This document shows positions 21,301 through 27,492 of a stretch of 30,550 nucleotides of DNA, in pieces. Source of the stretch: a virus; the IMG/VR virus record IMGVR_UViG_3300029267_001809, positions 1-30,550 of that record; one strand, given 5' to 3'. Position numbers and translations under genes: made by a program. The notes below the pieces were generated by a model that did not search any database, had not been told where the DNA came from, and worked only from the letters and a program-made list of their open reading frames with translations. The first letter of the stretch is position 1. Every line of letters begins with the position of its first letter.

Positions 21301-24057
21301 GTCACTATTGAGATCGGCAGCTTTCGCCCTGACATATGCGTTAACTTCCTCCTGCGACACACATTTGAGAACCCATCCATCCAAATCTTTATTTTGCTGG
21401 ATTCGCCATTCCGCGCCAGGGGGTTCATCGTTATTCGGGTCAATGGCCGCATAAAACACACCATGGCGGAAATCCCCCTGCCATTCCTTATCCCCTATAA
21501 GAGGCCTTGGGGCATTCATAATAATCCAGCCTTCAGGTACATCCTGCAGCCTTTCATCTTCCAGGGAGACTATGGCCTTCATGCCGGAGACCATGGATTT
21601 TACGGTAGGCTTTTGGGACCTCTCGAAGTCTGTTTCAGGGTAATGCTGCCCTTGACCGTTCACGGCAATGTATTCCACACCCTCACTCCTGGTTATATGG
21701 GTGATTTCACCGCCCCAAAACTCAGGATTCAGGCCGCTTTCTTTCGTGGGTCGGACATAATCCCCGATATTGAAGCGGGGCCCTTTTTCCTGCCTTGCTT
21801 CTTTGAGGGTCCCGCCGTTTTGATTGACCATTTCGGCATATTTGGCAAGGGACTTTAAAAATTCAGGGTGTTTTCCGATCCCGACCACGTTCCCGGACTC
21901 TGCATCAAATATCCGCCATGCGCCGGTGCCGGTCTTTTCATCCTTGTAAAGTTCGTAATCCACGTCATCTAAGCGGATCGCATGCGTGACAACCGCATCT
22001 TTCAATCCCAATATGTCTTGTTTTTCGCCTACTTTTCGCAGCGGGGGAGGGCTGTTATCCAGGTCACGCAGTTTTTTGATGTTCGGGTATTCGGCTAAAA
22101 CTGATTCAGGGATGTCCTTTCCCATTTGATATGCCATGGTTACTTGTTCTTCATGAGAGAGGGTCAAAAGGTCAAACGATCCGTCACTAAACGCTGCATC
22201 AATCTCTTCTCTTGCTTCTTGCGCCGCTTTGTTAACTGCCCTTTCATTTGCCTGGCTACCGGAAGGTGAACCACTGATAACATCCGACATTGCGATAACT
22301 GCATCCCTTTTAGCTTTTGTGTAACGATTGTAGGCAGGGAACTTATCTTTTTTAAGAGATAGATTCGTAGCAAATTGGATATTTGCAAAGTCCTCACTTG
22401 TCATCTCCCAGGGTTGTTTGGGTTTTTCTTTCAGTGATTCTCCCCTTATCGCACTCAAAACTTTTTCGATGCTTTTAATTTCACCACTATTCAAGTCATG
22501 AGTAATGAGGGCCTTCACTTGGTCGGGGGCAATTGCTTGTAATCCAAGTAGACGTGATTGCAGTTTTTCCTTGGGTTCGAAAAGATAGTTGGGAGACAGA
22601 TCACTAATCATAATTCCGCCGTCTTCGGTGTAACTGACGGGTCCGTAACCTGCTTCTTCCGCCCTATCTGCTGCTTCTACGAAAACCAACAGCGCCTCCA
22701 ACGCTGCTTTCGATTCGTTATCCGGGTTGCTACCCATTTCACCACGGATTATTTTTTTCCAGGGTTTTTCGTTCCTGCCTACAATCTTGAAAAAAGATTC
22801 CTTGTCGTAATCATAAACCCCTGAATTCTCTATTTTTTTAATAGTGTTTTCGTCTAATGCATCTTGGTCTCTTAATTTTCTGATATGCGATTCCAGTTCG
22901 GAGTACAAAGCATTTTCTATCTCAAAGCCCTTGTCTTTTTTTAATGTTCGTTCCAGCTTGGAAAGAATTTTAAGGGTTTCACGAACCAGAGTGTCCCATC
23001 CAAACAACCCGTCAAAAACCACCAGGATATCATCCAGGGTTTTCGCGTTTCGAATTTGGGTTTTCCAATCACCCGCTGATTCCAGTACCGCATCCCCAAC
23101 AGGCTTTTTGGTATTCCCGGCTTTTAGCCAGTCCTTGAATTCATCAACCGTCATTTCGGCCATACTCCCCAATCCCTTCCAACCTTTCTCATAATTGGAT
23201 AGATAGGCTGCCTTAGCCTCTTTTTCGGTCTCGAATCCCATCAAACACTTGTGCTCGTCAAACTTCCTTGTTTCGGGATTGATCTGGTTCACGACGAACA
23301 CCTTGTCAGCGCCTTCTGGGTCCGGTCCAAGAAACACGTCTACATGGTCACCGTCATTGCCTTCACTGCGCTTGATATAACCATAGTGGTGATGTATCTT
23401 CGAAGTCCATTTCTTCCCGTTTTGGTCTGTCCCGGATCGGTCGGACCCTGCCGGGTTCTCAATGGCGATATCCAGCCCCAAGATTCTGACATGGCCTTTC
23501 TTGTAGTTCCCAGATTTCTTTTGCGCTTCCGTGGGTTCGGGTTCATCGTTCTTCGGCGAAGACGCGGCATTATCGGCCTCACGGTCGATCTTGGCCGATT
23601 CGATAACAGGATCCTCTTCCGGTTCCACAACCAAACCCGGCCACCCGGCCAGGTACCAGGTTTTTCGACCCCTATGCCATGCCAAAAGCGAGATAAAACC
23701 CTGCCATATGATCTCTATGCGTTTGTTCCCGGGAGGACCGTACTTCCGCTTTATGCGGCCTCTCGCAAGGGATTCCACGGCCTGCATAAGATCATCTTCC
23801 GTGGAAGCACCCCCCTTAGCAAGAATATTAGCAATGCCGTACCCGTCCATATAGTCGGAGGATTTAGAACCCGCTCGCCCCCACAAAAAGGCGATCCATC
23901 CCGTATCCGGCCGGAACATGGCATCTACATAGTTTGCCTGCCTGGCCAGGACCCACTGAAGATTGTCCTGAGCAGGCATGACCATTTCGGTAGGCTTGAG
24001 GCCCTGTAGGTATGAGGCCCCTTCAAAAATTTGGGTCGCTTTTGGGCTAACAAACAT
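12397..24057 (-). CDS. Giant polyvalent protein, 3,886 aa (InPase, ParB, RelA/SpoT-like, DdrB, MTase, helicase)
   Basis: One uninterrupted frame fills 38% of the window. Domains in order: an N-terminal region; an inorganic-pyrophosphatase-like domain (about 183-312, SGNYKKGHVRILGLDIA, DGDHVDVFLGP); a ParB-like domain (about 1015-1090, KILDGNTTLQAL, Asp1072); a RelA/SpoT-like domain (about 1136-1245, GYRDIFMNI at 1203); a DdrB-type ParB domain (about 1392-1690, GPDLAVESGNGRTMALR); an N6-adenine methyltransferase (about 1890-2080, ILDPSTGAGVF with Asp1921, TNVPFG at 1984); and an SF2/SNF2-like helicase (about 2610-3300, GLGKT with Lys2651, DECH at 2859, QQRNGRGVRQG at 3251). A coiled coil follows. 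The methyltransferase-helicase pair resembles P1 DarB. Such proteins are thought to enter the host with phage DNA and counter restriction. Confidence 0.85.
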   Translation of the reverse strand: MFVSPKATQIFEGASYLQGLKPTEMVMPAQDNLQWVLARQANYVDAMFRPDTGWIAFLWGRAGSKSSDYMDGYGIANILAKGGASTEDDLMQAVESLARGRIKRKYGPPGNKRIEIIWQGFISLLAWHRGRKTWYLAGWPGLVVEPEEDPVIESAKIDREADNAASSPKNDEPEPTEAQKKSGNYKKGHVRILGLDIAIENPAGSDRSGTDQNGKKWTSKIHHHYGYIKRSEGNDGDHVDVFLGPDPEGADKVFVVNQINPETRKFDEHKCLMGFETEKEAKAAYLSNYEKGWKGLGSMAEMTVDEFKDWLKAGNTKKPVGDAVLESAGDWKTQIRNAKTLDDILVVFDGLFGWDTLVRETLKILSKLERTLKKDKGFEIENALYSELESHIRKLRDQDALDENTIKKIENSGVYDYDKESFFKIVGRNEKPWKKIIRGEMGSNPDNESKAALEALLVFVEAADRAEEAGYGPVSYTEDGGIMISDLSPNYLFEPKEKLQSRLLGLQAIAPDQVKALITHDLNSGEIKSIEKVLSAIRGESLKEKPKQPWEMTSEDFANIQFATNLSLKKDKFPAYNRYTKAKRDAVIAMSDVISGSPSGSQANERAVNKAAQEAREEIDAAFSDGSFDLLTLSHEEQVTMAYQMGKDIPESVLAEYPNIKKLRDLDNSPPPLRKVGEKQDILGLKDAVVTHAIRLDDVDYELYKDEKTGTGAWRIFDAESGNVVGIGKHPEFLKSLAKYAEMVNQNGGTLKEARQEKGPRFNIGDYVRPTKESGLNPEFWGGEITHITRSEGVEYIAVNGQGQHYPETDFERSQKPTVKSMVSGMKAIVSLEDERLQDVPEGWIIMNAPRPLIGDKEWQGDFRHGVFYAAIDPNNDEPPGAEWRIQQNKDLDGWVLKCVSQEEVNAYVRAKAADLNSDADVIEAFMRNKDSVRQSFFHDFENKTFQEVEELLGQRNIMESAETIFEMADPDVIDSSNWEYALDEADSFYDISNIFKILFRVPTDAEASPYFEATDRSIIVPIDKLVRREKPTPKRLEHAHQYMKDVQAGTGKKRGPIHALAMGNGKYKILDGNTTLQALKDLGEGHAVVEVKKTLKQQGVETMDDLYEQAAEAQPLFTDFMEKWGAKTGGKVMIRPGLKSKKRSIEKVNADKHGTFAGLKDILAGTLVFDTVNETARAFRMLEHEDCVFRLKNRYETPLPSGYRDIFMNISLPNGHIAELQLNTQSMIDAKEKGLGHEIYDITRQLSPVAEKAEGDTRFVARGVMEELNDLSRKVYAEAARSSSSSRVKSSAKTLASVSEMTREFDLILKAMSGSSTLAQVDLSLPPMENVSQESLSKAKGDSSSYNKYSTISFPPGDNVTENLTESMSKVKHIVGNPTSAFLFDNTPVKMQYAIVEVGDLKTSHDDSMALSKDYPQEVQPRQRDRGAMQLQIKEMANKLNPERMAASPQASTGAPIAGPDLAVESGNGRTMALRAAYSVGEKGKEYREWLIQHSQEFGMAGTDVANMEMPVLVRMRVGKVADRAQFARDANKDELAQMSPVEVAKMDAETLTESDLSIFAPSEDGNIAASSNTAFIKRYIQKLGVNESAGYLTADGRPTKQLIDRIQAAIFQKAYEDESVLALVAEETNPDLRNILNGLTFAAKDFVKARAFAEDFDGIDIPKHAIAAGALVRKSREENVVIDEILSQGGLFGDIPEGTEAFARFIDKHIRSGKRIGRVLQVAADILQDHLSMRDQESLFEKPAPPTEVEIINRAIAQVEEEYSDKNGNLFESASGELSMKQDDPIFETSGIVSWSIPIKRAKTLDDIKSVFVRLFGVAAMKIKKSITDYKDDGNSDYGLKMKGKKAREELNTKAREIIARVNDPGKLTQEEIGILKQYSGKGGLTENSQYEYYTPTHVAEGVWDAILANGFENGNILDPSTGAGVFSGTKPKGAIMTGCDLDSTGSKIAQLLNPEDSIQNRPFEQLVMETPDDTFDGCITNVPFGDARGACAHDDPAYKNEKRIERYFILRALDKIKPGKLACFVAPVNIVGAKGGKWTQFRTAVSKKAEFLGAHKLPSKTFAAQGTDTVVDIVVFKKHPRDLLEKIDSIHLETLQEASVLWDQFISGEYWKGEGRKYIMGKYTPKVEGDRWSRETVDGDIDNEGLKRKLAIRFSSRIDWDALEIAEPVVKNYAEGDRRIINSEEYELQAGDWVKIHKAGSGDGMVLEAAKYGAKTYGELESILSSPKTALQLTADQAFASWKAFPDLMSPFHAQSIEFAMSQPRAEFREQVWRGSVIGGMIGRLKAAAEGDDATDADAMRSELQDIVVAEVEKYGHPKNNKGLVLTGESSRMFGLFLNAMDETGNFSDLLSGQVANDHMEFDVTNLRSIVEHLNIREGIENIELEDVQKLYAGNRKIESLGDIAEDDAVAVTPEGMIMPLGRYCSGDIYPKLQEMTKAMADETDPRITAKYQKQIDYIMKRRRSTKSEDIDFGLRQKWFSRKYVVDFLRDNGYPSIRYGVWKKIEEEDPVTGEKTLKDQFVEDPTDPFGKFIGYETASGWMKQLNKYLNGKNVTSSKKDTKEAYQGNARALEEQFQVWMQQHGDILELVERYNQKFNGYLEHEYGGVGLKLKGVSPQVKLHDFQSAAIQRLSEEGRGCLAFDVGLGKTFSALGLYAYNKQMGRSKKTCIVVPNAVLANWYHSSKKFLGNHDGVLTVGFKPKTDKDGNIKREVVKDERGNPKKNKHTGELEYRDALVRTDSKEQVWEDMWKIPQGNYSLVIMTKEKYGTIPMRPSTKRGFANKMVDRALISEKQADKAVNENSQGAAAGGGRERSRSYQGDKDRLNLAQKYSDEGTQKKGELPFFEDMGFTDVIVDECHEFKNSYEAGENTKQIAYLPTAPSAQRALDMAMKMNYLRGANGGRGAYLLSATPVTNSPFEIYNILSLCCPIDEFERFGIYTVDDFVRVFGYIEIVDKVKVSGDVASVEGLTGFQNLDGLRNLYHKYTIMKNAQDVDLPLPPHDEHNDMVDLTDEQQAVYDELRERAKAAAKPGSEESMFTVMRDMDRVTTDMDLYHHTMTFHFAVKDKDKVDAIIDKMPNAITAKIVEEGERITQNIPFEHSTRMEGDTYVLVVPEDFENLIVSKFPEMHIDEADVGHPITPKYAKLVERLRKHFEEKGKQLVFTEEKSQHDKIRRLIVNEVPLWKDVIGIINADTANGAKLQQISNLYNSGKLKIIVANKKAEVGVNLQKGTTAVHHLTLPWTPASIQQRNGRGVRQGNTAEHIDIYYYLGKGSFDQYRLDLLKKKSNWMTELFKGKGARAENANALDQDDYVDMLDADPEEAKKHRMEKLAKKAAERKAREAMISVNSLQVLASASHTLQNLDATKEADRAKLEKNIQVREEKLRKYEVRVADIYEGEKIRAKLRGLIETTKRSLDNAKNRLSSLDVDYAKKKTTLEARVKQVSGMLRHRAQKEGLPFDESLIDHPENAVASLTGVVVAKGDTYEILTADDNDHAAPRLRQMYGGRLLQITEVNPKQKWIKFESVTNYINIPQEYQEGSGSVTPIGMWPAKDMKKVSYSEDEIALKKMMSQEWHYIDLVEGKLSKELFLDHVHEINIARQDDCLVRTNDGLDAMGFSEIEDKRQIVYPEPQDENFRKEVCEMFLEYQRKNLVKGSVLYVMNVLFGSDWRQTAMSYGTMATETQLRTAAAEALRYVMDELLPDDDGSVMIVKARMNKLNEKYHEGLALAQKNLAGAVDNLDALDDIWMQLQHIEIDKMMLEKERREEEEKRKAFEDLKKDPNYKEVPANVADAFQNLGVTVKTNMTNMVAPGFKGRRGTQYEPFARWFLQDVHAKSGKLFRAKDILKTRYRASFFKNADDNFQGAWWHIPSSVDLKEVYELLE
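18601..18648 (-). repeat. AKTLDDI module, copy 3, in the giant protein
   Basis: Encodes residues 1804-1819 (AKTLDDIKSVFVRLFG), just after IFE|TS (Glu1790) and before the methyltransferase. A weaker second copy (ADSFYDISNIFKILF, residues 986-1000, bases 21058-21102) follows IME|SA at Glu960. Confidence 0.6.
22999..23046 (-). repeat. AKTLDDI module, copy 1, in the giant protein
   Basis: Encodes residues 338-353 (AKTLDDILVVFDGLFG), twelve residues after the candidate cleavage site VLE|SA (Glu326). Seventeen bases at 23030-23046 are identical to 18632-18648, so the resemblance to copy 3 extends to the DNA. Confidence 0.6.
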
Positions 24058-24072
24058 CCCTATAATCTCCGC

Positions 24073-24903
24073 TTATTCTGCCCCTTCTATCACACCGAAG
24101 GTTTTCCAGGTCCCTGGCTCCCCGGCTTCTGTACATACCCATCCAATATTCCCGCCAGCCGTGGGGGCCGTATTGAAGACGATATCGCCCTGCACCCATG
24201 CGCCGCTGTCGGGGGCCGCTGTGTTATAGGCTGTCCGTTTCCCTGCGGAGTTCTTAAAGTCAGCTTCGGTAATGGTTTGATTACTGAGGTCCATCCCAAT
24301 AGCGCTTTCCCCACCGGTCAATTGGATACCAACGTCCAGATTTCCAAAGAGACGCAATCCGAAATCAATCACAACAGAACTTCCGGAATGTTGATGGAGG
24401 GACAAAAGGGCAGATTTGGCACCACCCGCCAAGGCAGCCAACTGCTTCAGGAAAACAGCAAGGCCAGCGAATTCGTCGGAGTCAACGACAACACTATCGT
24501 CCTCCATATAATTTTTGGCGATCAGGGCGGCTACGGTCCCGGAATAGGACTCCCCCGCCTTCAGTTCACGTTTCAGAAGGTTCTCTTCTTCGCTATCCAC
24601 AGCGAGAGGTTCGATCACATGGCCATCGGAGTCCAGAGACGCGACCCCACCCGCTTCCCCCTTCTCAAAATACGGGATATTGCTCAACGGGTCCGGGTTT
24701 ACGCCGTCATCAGTTGCGGCCCCAGCCGATGCAGACAATAAATTGGATTCACTATTAATTTTCAAAACAGCGGCCGCGGCCAAACTCGAATCAATGTCAA
24801 AGGTCGTGGTTGCATTCCCTGCACAATACACATGAAACCCTTTACCTATGATATCTTCTGCCTCTCCACCGGCATTCACAACTGTAATGGTTGATTTCAA
24901 CAT
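24073..24903 (-). CDS. Phage appendage/tail-spike-like protein, 276 aa
   Basis: The C-terminal 55 residues (AYNTAAPDSGAWVQGDIVFN, GWVCTEAGEPGTWKTFG) match a short beta module frequently found at the ends of phage spikes and fibres, pattern 'GDxxxNtxP..GGxxGWvCt..GxPGtWk.FG'. The N-terminal half is Ala- and Gly-rich with low complexity, and the middle (SEEENLLKRELKAGESYSGT) is charged. AAGGAG precedes the ATG by nine bases. It sits immediately before the giant gene, with 15 bases between them. A receptor-binding or capsid-decoration role is plausible; family membership beyond the C-terminal module is unclear. Confidence 0.65.
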   Translation of the reverse strand: MLKSTITVVNAGGEAEDIIGKGFHVYCAGNATTTFDIDSSLAAAAVLKINSESNLLSASAGAATDDGVNPDPLSNIPYFEKGEAGGVASLDSDGHVIEPLAVDSEEENLLKRELKAGESYSGTVAALIAKNYMEDDSVVVDSDEFAGLAVFLKQLAALAGGAKSALLSLHQHSGSSVVIDFGLRLFGNLDVGIQLTGGESAIGMDLSNQTITEADFKNSAGKRTAYNTAAPDSGAWVQGDIVFNTAPTAGGNIGWVCTEAGEPGTWKTFGVIEGAE

Positions 24904-24928
24904 TTTGTAATTCTCCTTTTTTATGGTG

Positions 24929-25291
24929 TTATTCTTTTATACCATCATCGTCCCGTTCTTCTTCCCGGGTTTCCCCGTCATCGCCCACTTGGGCCGGGGA
25001 TTCCTTCGGGACGTAGCCAATAATTGAAAAGCTGATAATAAGCTTCCTCTGCGATAAATCTGCAAGTGCCGCGCTTATGCCCATAGGGGTTGCTCGATCA
25101 ATATTTACCAGAGTGCCGTACATACCAATGGCGCTTTGCATATCTTCCCTTAGCATCCTGACAGCTATCCCTGAACCCCTCATTTCGACATCTTTCGCGA
25201 TATGCCATTCCGTTACAGGCAGTTTTATCAGCACATCACCTAACGGGGCCTGCACTATAAAAAGATATGGCGTTTTAATTTCTATTTCCAT
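24929..25291 (-). CDS. Hypothetical 120-aa protein
   Basis: Starts at the ATG in a TAATG overlap with the metallopeptidase stop (25289-25293), the usual sign of coupled translation. A longer frame to 25348 would overlap that gene more deeply and is unlikely. The first 90 residues are alternating beta and alpha (MEIEIKTPYLFIVQAPLGDV), and the last 25 are highly acidic (GDDGETREEERDDDG). No family is recognised. The acidic tail and the setting among virion and ejected proteins suggest an internal or packaging-linked role, but that is only inference. Confidence 0.6.
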   Translation of the reverse strand: MEIEIKTPYLFIVQAPLGDVLIKLPVTEWHIAKDVEMRGSGIAVRMLREDMQSAIGMYGTLVNIDRATPMGISAALADLSQRKLIISFSIIGYVPKESPAQVGDDGETREEERDDDGIKE

Positions 25292-27111
25292 TACGGCAAC
25301 TCCGGTATATGGTCCAGGCTCTTTGGGTTTTCGGGATTTTTGTACCAATTGGGGACAATGCTTTTCAAGACGGTTTCCATGAGTTGATATAACGCCTGTT
25401 TAGTATGCGTATGATTATCTAACAACCACAGGTATGCAAACCCATAGGCATTACTCTTGGTCCCAAACAACAGTCGTACCATCTCATCGGGATTCTCATT
25501 CACACTGGCATGTACTCTGTAGTGAGAAGGGCGCTTCCCGCCGAATTTCGCTATGGGTATGACCTGAACCCTGTGTTCATTTCCTTCCAGGAATTTGCCG
25601 GAACCGGATTTTTTGGATAACTCATCGTAAAAATCGGATTTTCTTTGTACTCTCTGTAAGTGCTTACCCCCCATTTCAACCCGTTCCTCCAGCATTTTGA
25701 TGGGGGGGGGTGAAAGCAGAAGACCGTTGATTATATGGAACATCTCGGGATCGTCCTTATATAGTCGTCCGAGAGATTGAGGTTTTGCATACATCTGGAC
25801 GCCCATGGACATCACTTCGGTGATCGCATCGGGATAGATCTTGCCAATGTATGGTGAAAAAAACTCATCCTCATAAGCTCGCTCATCTTTTCTATACCGT
25901 TTTCCGGGGTCCAGCTTGCTTAGGGGCTTGATGGATTTCCCAGCGCAACGGTTAGCCAAAAACTGATTTGACAACATCTTTATCGGTTGATCGTTTTCGA
26001 GTAGATGGGCCATTTCATGAAATAAAGTTACCTTGCTAAAATCTCCGTCTATCGAAACTTTGTTGTTCTTCATCCAGGCACATGCTCTCCGCCTGCCTTC
26101 CGTCACAATAGACACATAAGGCAGGCGGCCTCCGGTCAACCGATAGAATTCGGCCATATCCTTGCGAACGTCTTCAATCAGATACCCTTGTGTCTTAAGT
26201 CGCCTTTCCGCGGCCGGGCTCACCTCCTGGGCATCGGCCCACACTGTGGCCTGTGATTCAGACACCGGGCTCGCCTGCAAGATCTCATCTGCCACACGGG
26301 CATAAAATTCACGTTGCACGTCATGGTGTTGAGCCAATAAGGGTCTGAGCTCCCTATCTTGCCGAGATTGTAATAGATGGAGTGCTTTGGGCTTATTTTT
26401 CAGCTCAAATCGTAGTGCTTCATCGTGTAACTTCGCGATATCGTCGGCAATTTCCCCTGCTTGCAATTTAAGCTCTTCATATCGTTGATGTTCTTGAGCA
26501 TCAAACGAAATATCAATTGCTTCCGCACGGAGGTGGTCATATTGCGTATTCAGCGCCGAAAGCCGGTTAGCGTAATCGTCAAGTCCTGCCACATACGTCT
26601 CCCGGGCCGCGTCTATCTGTGGTGCAAATTTTTTAATAATCTCATCCTGTTTCTTCAGGATCTCTGTTTCGTGTGTCAGCAGCCCGTCAAGATCTGCTTC
26701 AGAAACCGCCTCTTGACTTCTTTTCGAGAATTCTTGATTTAGTATGGTTCCAATTTGCTCAGGATTTGGTACGGATTCCAGGTCATACCTCAATTTCGTA
26801 ATATCAACACGGGCGACCACGGTCATCGCTTCTGCATTTGGGTCCTGCACAAAATTTTTCAGATCATGGCCCAGCTGATACCGGCGCTCAAGATGCTCTG
26901 TCGTATAGAATTCCGTGTACTTCCTTTTCATAATCATGGCGCTTTCCAGGCCAACCCTGTCGAGCCCTATTTTATACGCCCGCTTCACATCAGGGAAAAT
27001 CTTTCGAAACAGGTCAAGAATATCTCCTACGGACTCAGAGATCTTGATATGTTGTCGATATGAAGACGGGTCAGTATAGGGTTTAATTCTGATCGACGGA
27101 TTAGTAGGCAT
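25291..27111 (-). CDS. Zinc metallopeptidase domain protein, 606 aa
   Basis: A zincin motif HEMAH (His365-Glu366-x-x-His369) followed by AITEVMSMG, which could supply a third ligand, marks a metallopeptidase domain in residues 330-480. Residues 130-300 are long charged helices (coiled coil), and the C-terminus forms another folded part (AYGFAYLWLLDNHTHTKQAL). I chose the ATG at 27111, which overlaps the preceding gene by 11 bases; the frame remains open to 27222 but that part reads as out-of-frame sequence of the upstream gene. HExxH domains are common parts of polyvalent phage proteins. It might process host proteins or the co-encoded giant protein. Substrate unknown. Confidence 0.75.
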   Translation of the reverse strand: MPTNPSIRIKPYTDPSSYRQHIKISESVGDILDLFRKIFPDVKRAYKIGLDRVGLESAMIMKRKYTEFYTTEHLERRYQLGHDLKNFVQDPNAEAMTVVARVDITKLRYDLESVPNPEQIGTILNQEFSKRSQEAVSEADLDGLLTHETEILKKQDEIIKKFAPQIDAARETYVAGLDDYANRLSALNTQYDHLRAEAIDISFDAQEHQRYEELKLQAGEIADDIAKLHDEALRFELKNKPKALHLLQSRQDRELRPLLAQHHDVQREFYARVADEILQASPVSESQATVWADAQEVSPAAERRLKTQGYLIEDVRKDMAEFYRLTGGRLPYVSIVTEGRRRACAWMKNNKVSIDGDFSKVTLFHEMAHLLENDQPIKMLSNQFLANRCAGKSIKPLSKLDPGKRYRKDERAYEDEFFSPYIGKIYPDAITEVMSMGVQMYAKPQSLGRLYKDDPEMFHIINGLLLSPPPIKMLEERVEMGGKHLQRVQRKSDFYDELSKKSGSGKFLEGNEHRVQVIPIAKFGGKRPSHYRVHASVNENPDEMVRLLFGTKSNAYGFAYLWLLDNHTHTKQALYQLMETVLKSIVPNWYKNPENPKSLDHIPELP

Positions 27112-27490
27112 TAACCAGTTCCCGTAAGGCGCTTTCCATAACCGCCGCATCCGCATCCTTGACCATCTTATCCTGGTTTGCATCACAATAGTTAATGGTC
27201 GGGGGTTTGATGGGCTCGACATCTTTGATCTCCGAAACTATTTCTTTCAAAACACCTACAAACTCCAACGGTTTCAGATTGTTGTACTTTCCAGCCACAA
27301 GTTCCCTAAGCTTTTCGTTTTCGCCCGTGTCTTTCTCTTTGATTTTCACGGACAGTTTTTCAAAGGTGTCTTTCAATTCCTTCTGCGCTACACGTTTCTC
27401 TTTAAATGACAGGTTCCCTGCCTTCAGTTCGTCCATCTTGGCCGCTACGACCTTTTGCAATTCCCGTTTTTGCTTGAAAGATAAACCCAT
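27101..27490 (-). CDS. Charged helical protein, 129 aa
   Basis: The protein is Lys- and Glu-rich with two similar N-terminal segments (LSFKQKRELQKVVAAK and LSFKEKRVAQKELKDT), an internal duplication of a helix-turn unit. The C-terminal end holds VMESALREL. It lies three bases after the DarA-like gene, with GGAGG provided by the last codons of that gene. No enzymatic motif is seen. Its position between DarA-like and metallopeptidase genes suggests an accessory of the same ejected-protein set. Confidence 0.62.
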   Translation of the reverse strand: MGLSFKQKRELQKVVAAKMDELKAGNLSFKEKRVAQKELKDTFEKLSVKIKEKDTGENEKLRELVAGKYNNLKPLEFVGVLKEIVSEIKDVEPIKPPTINYCDANQDKMVKDADAAVMESALRELVNAY

Positions 27491-27492
27491 AG

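Noticed and set aside
17458-24009. Long plus-strand ORFs opposite the giant gene (e.g. 17458-18222, 20392-21177, 23251-24009)
   Set aside because: They are antisense shadows of strongly supported domains, without ribosome sites or recognisable products.
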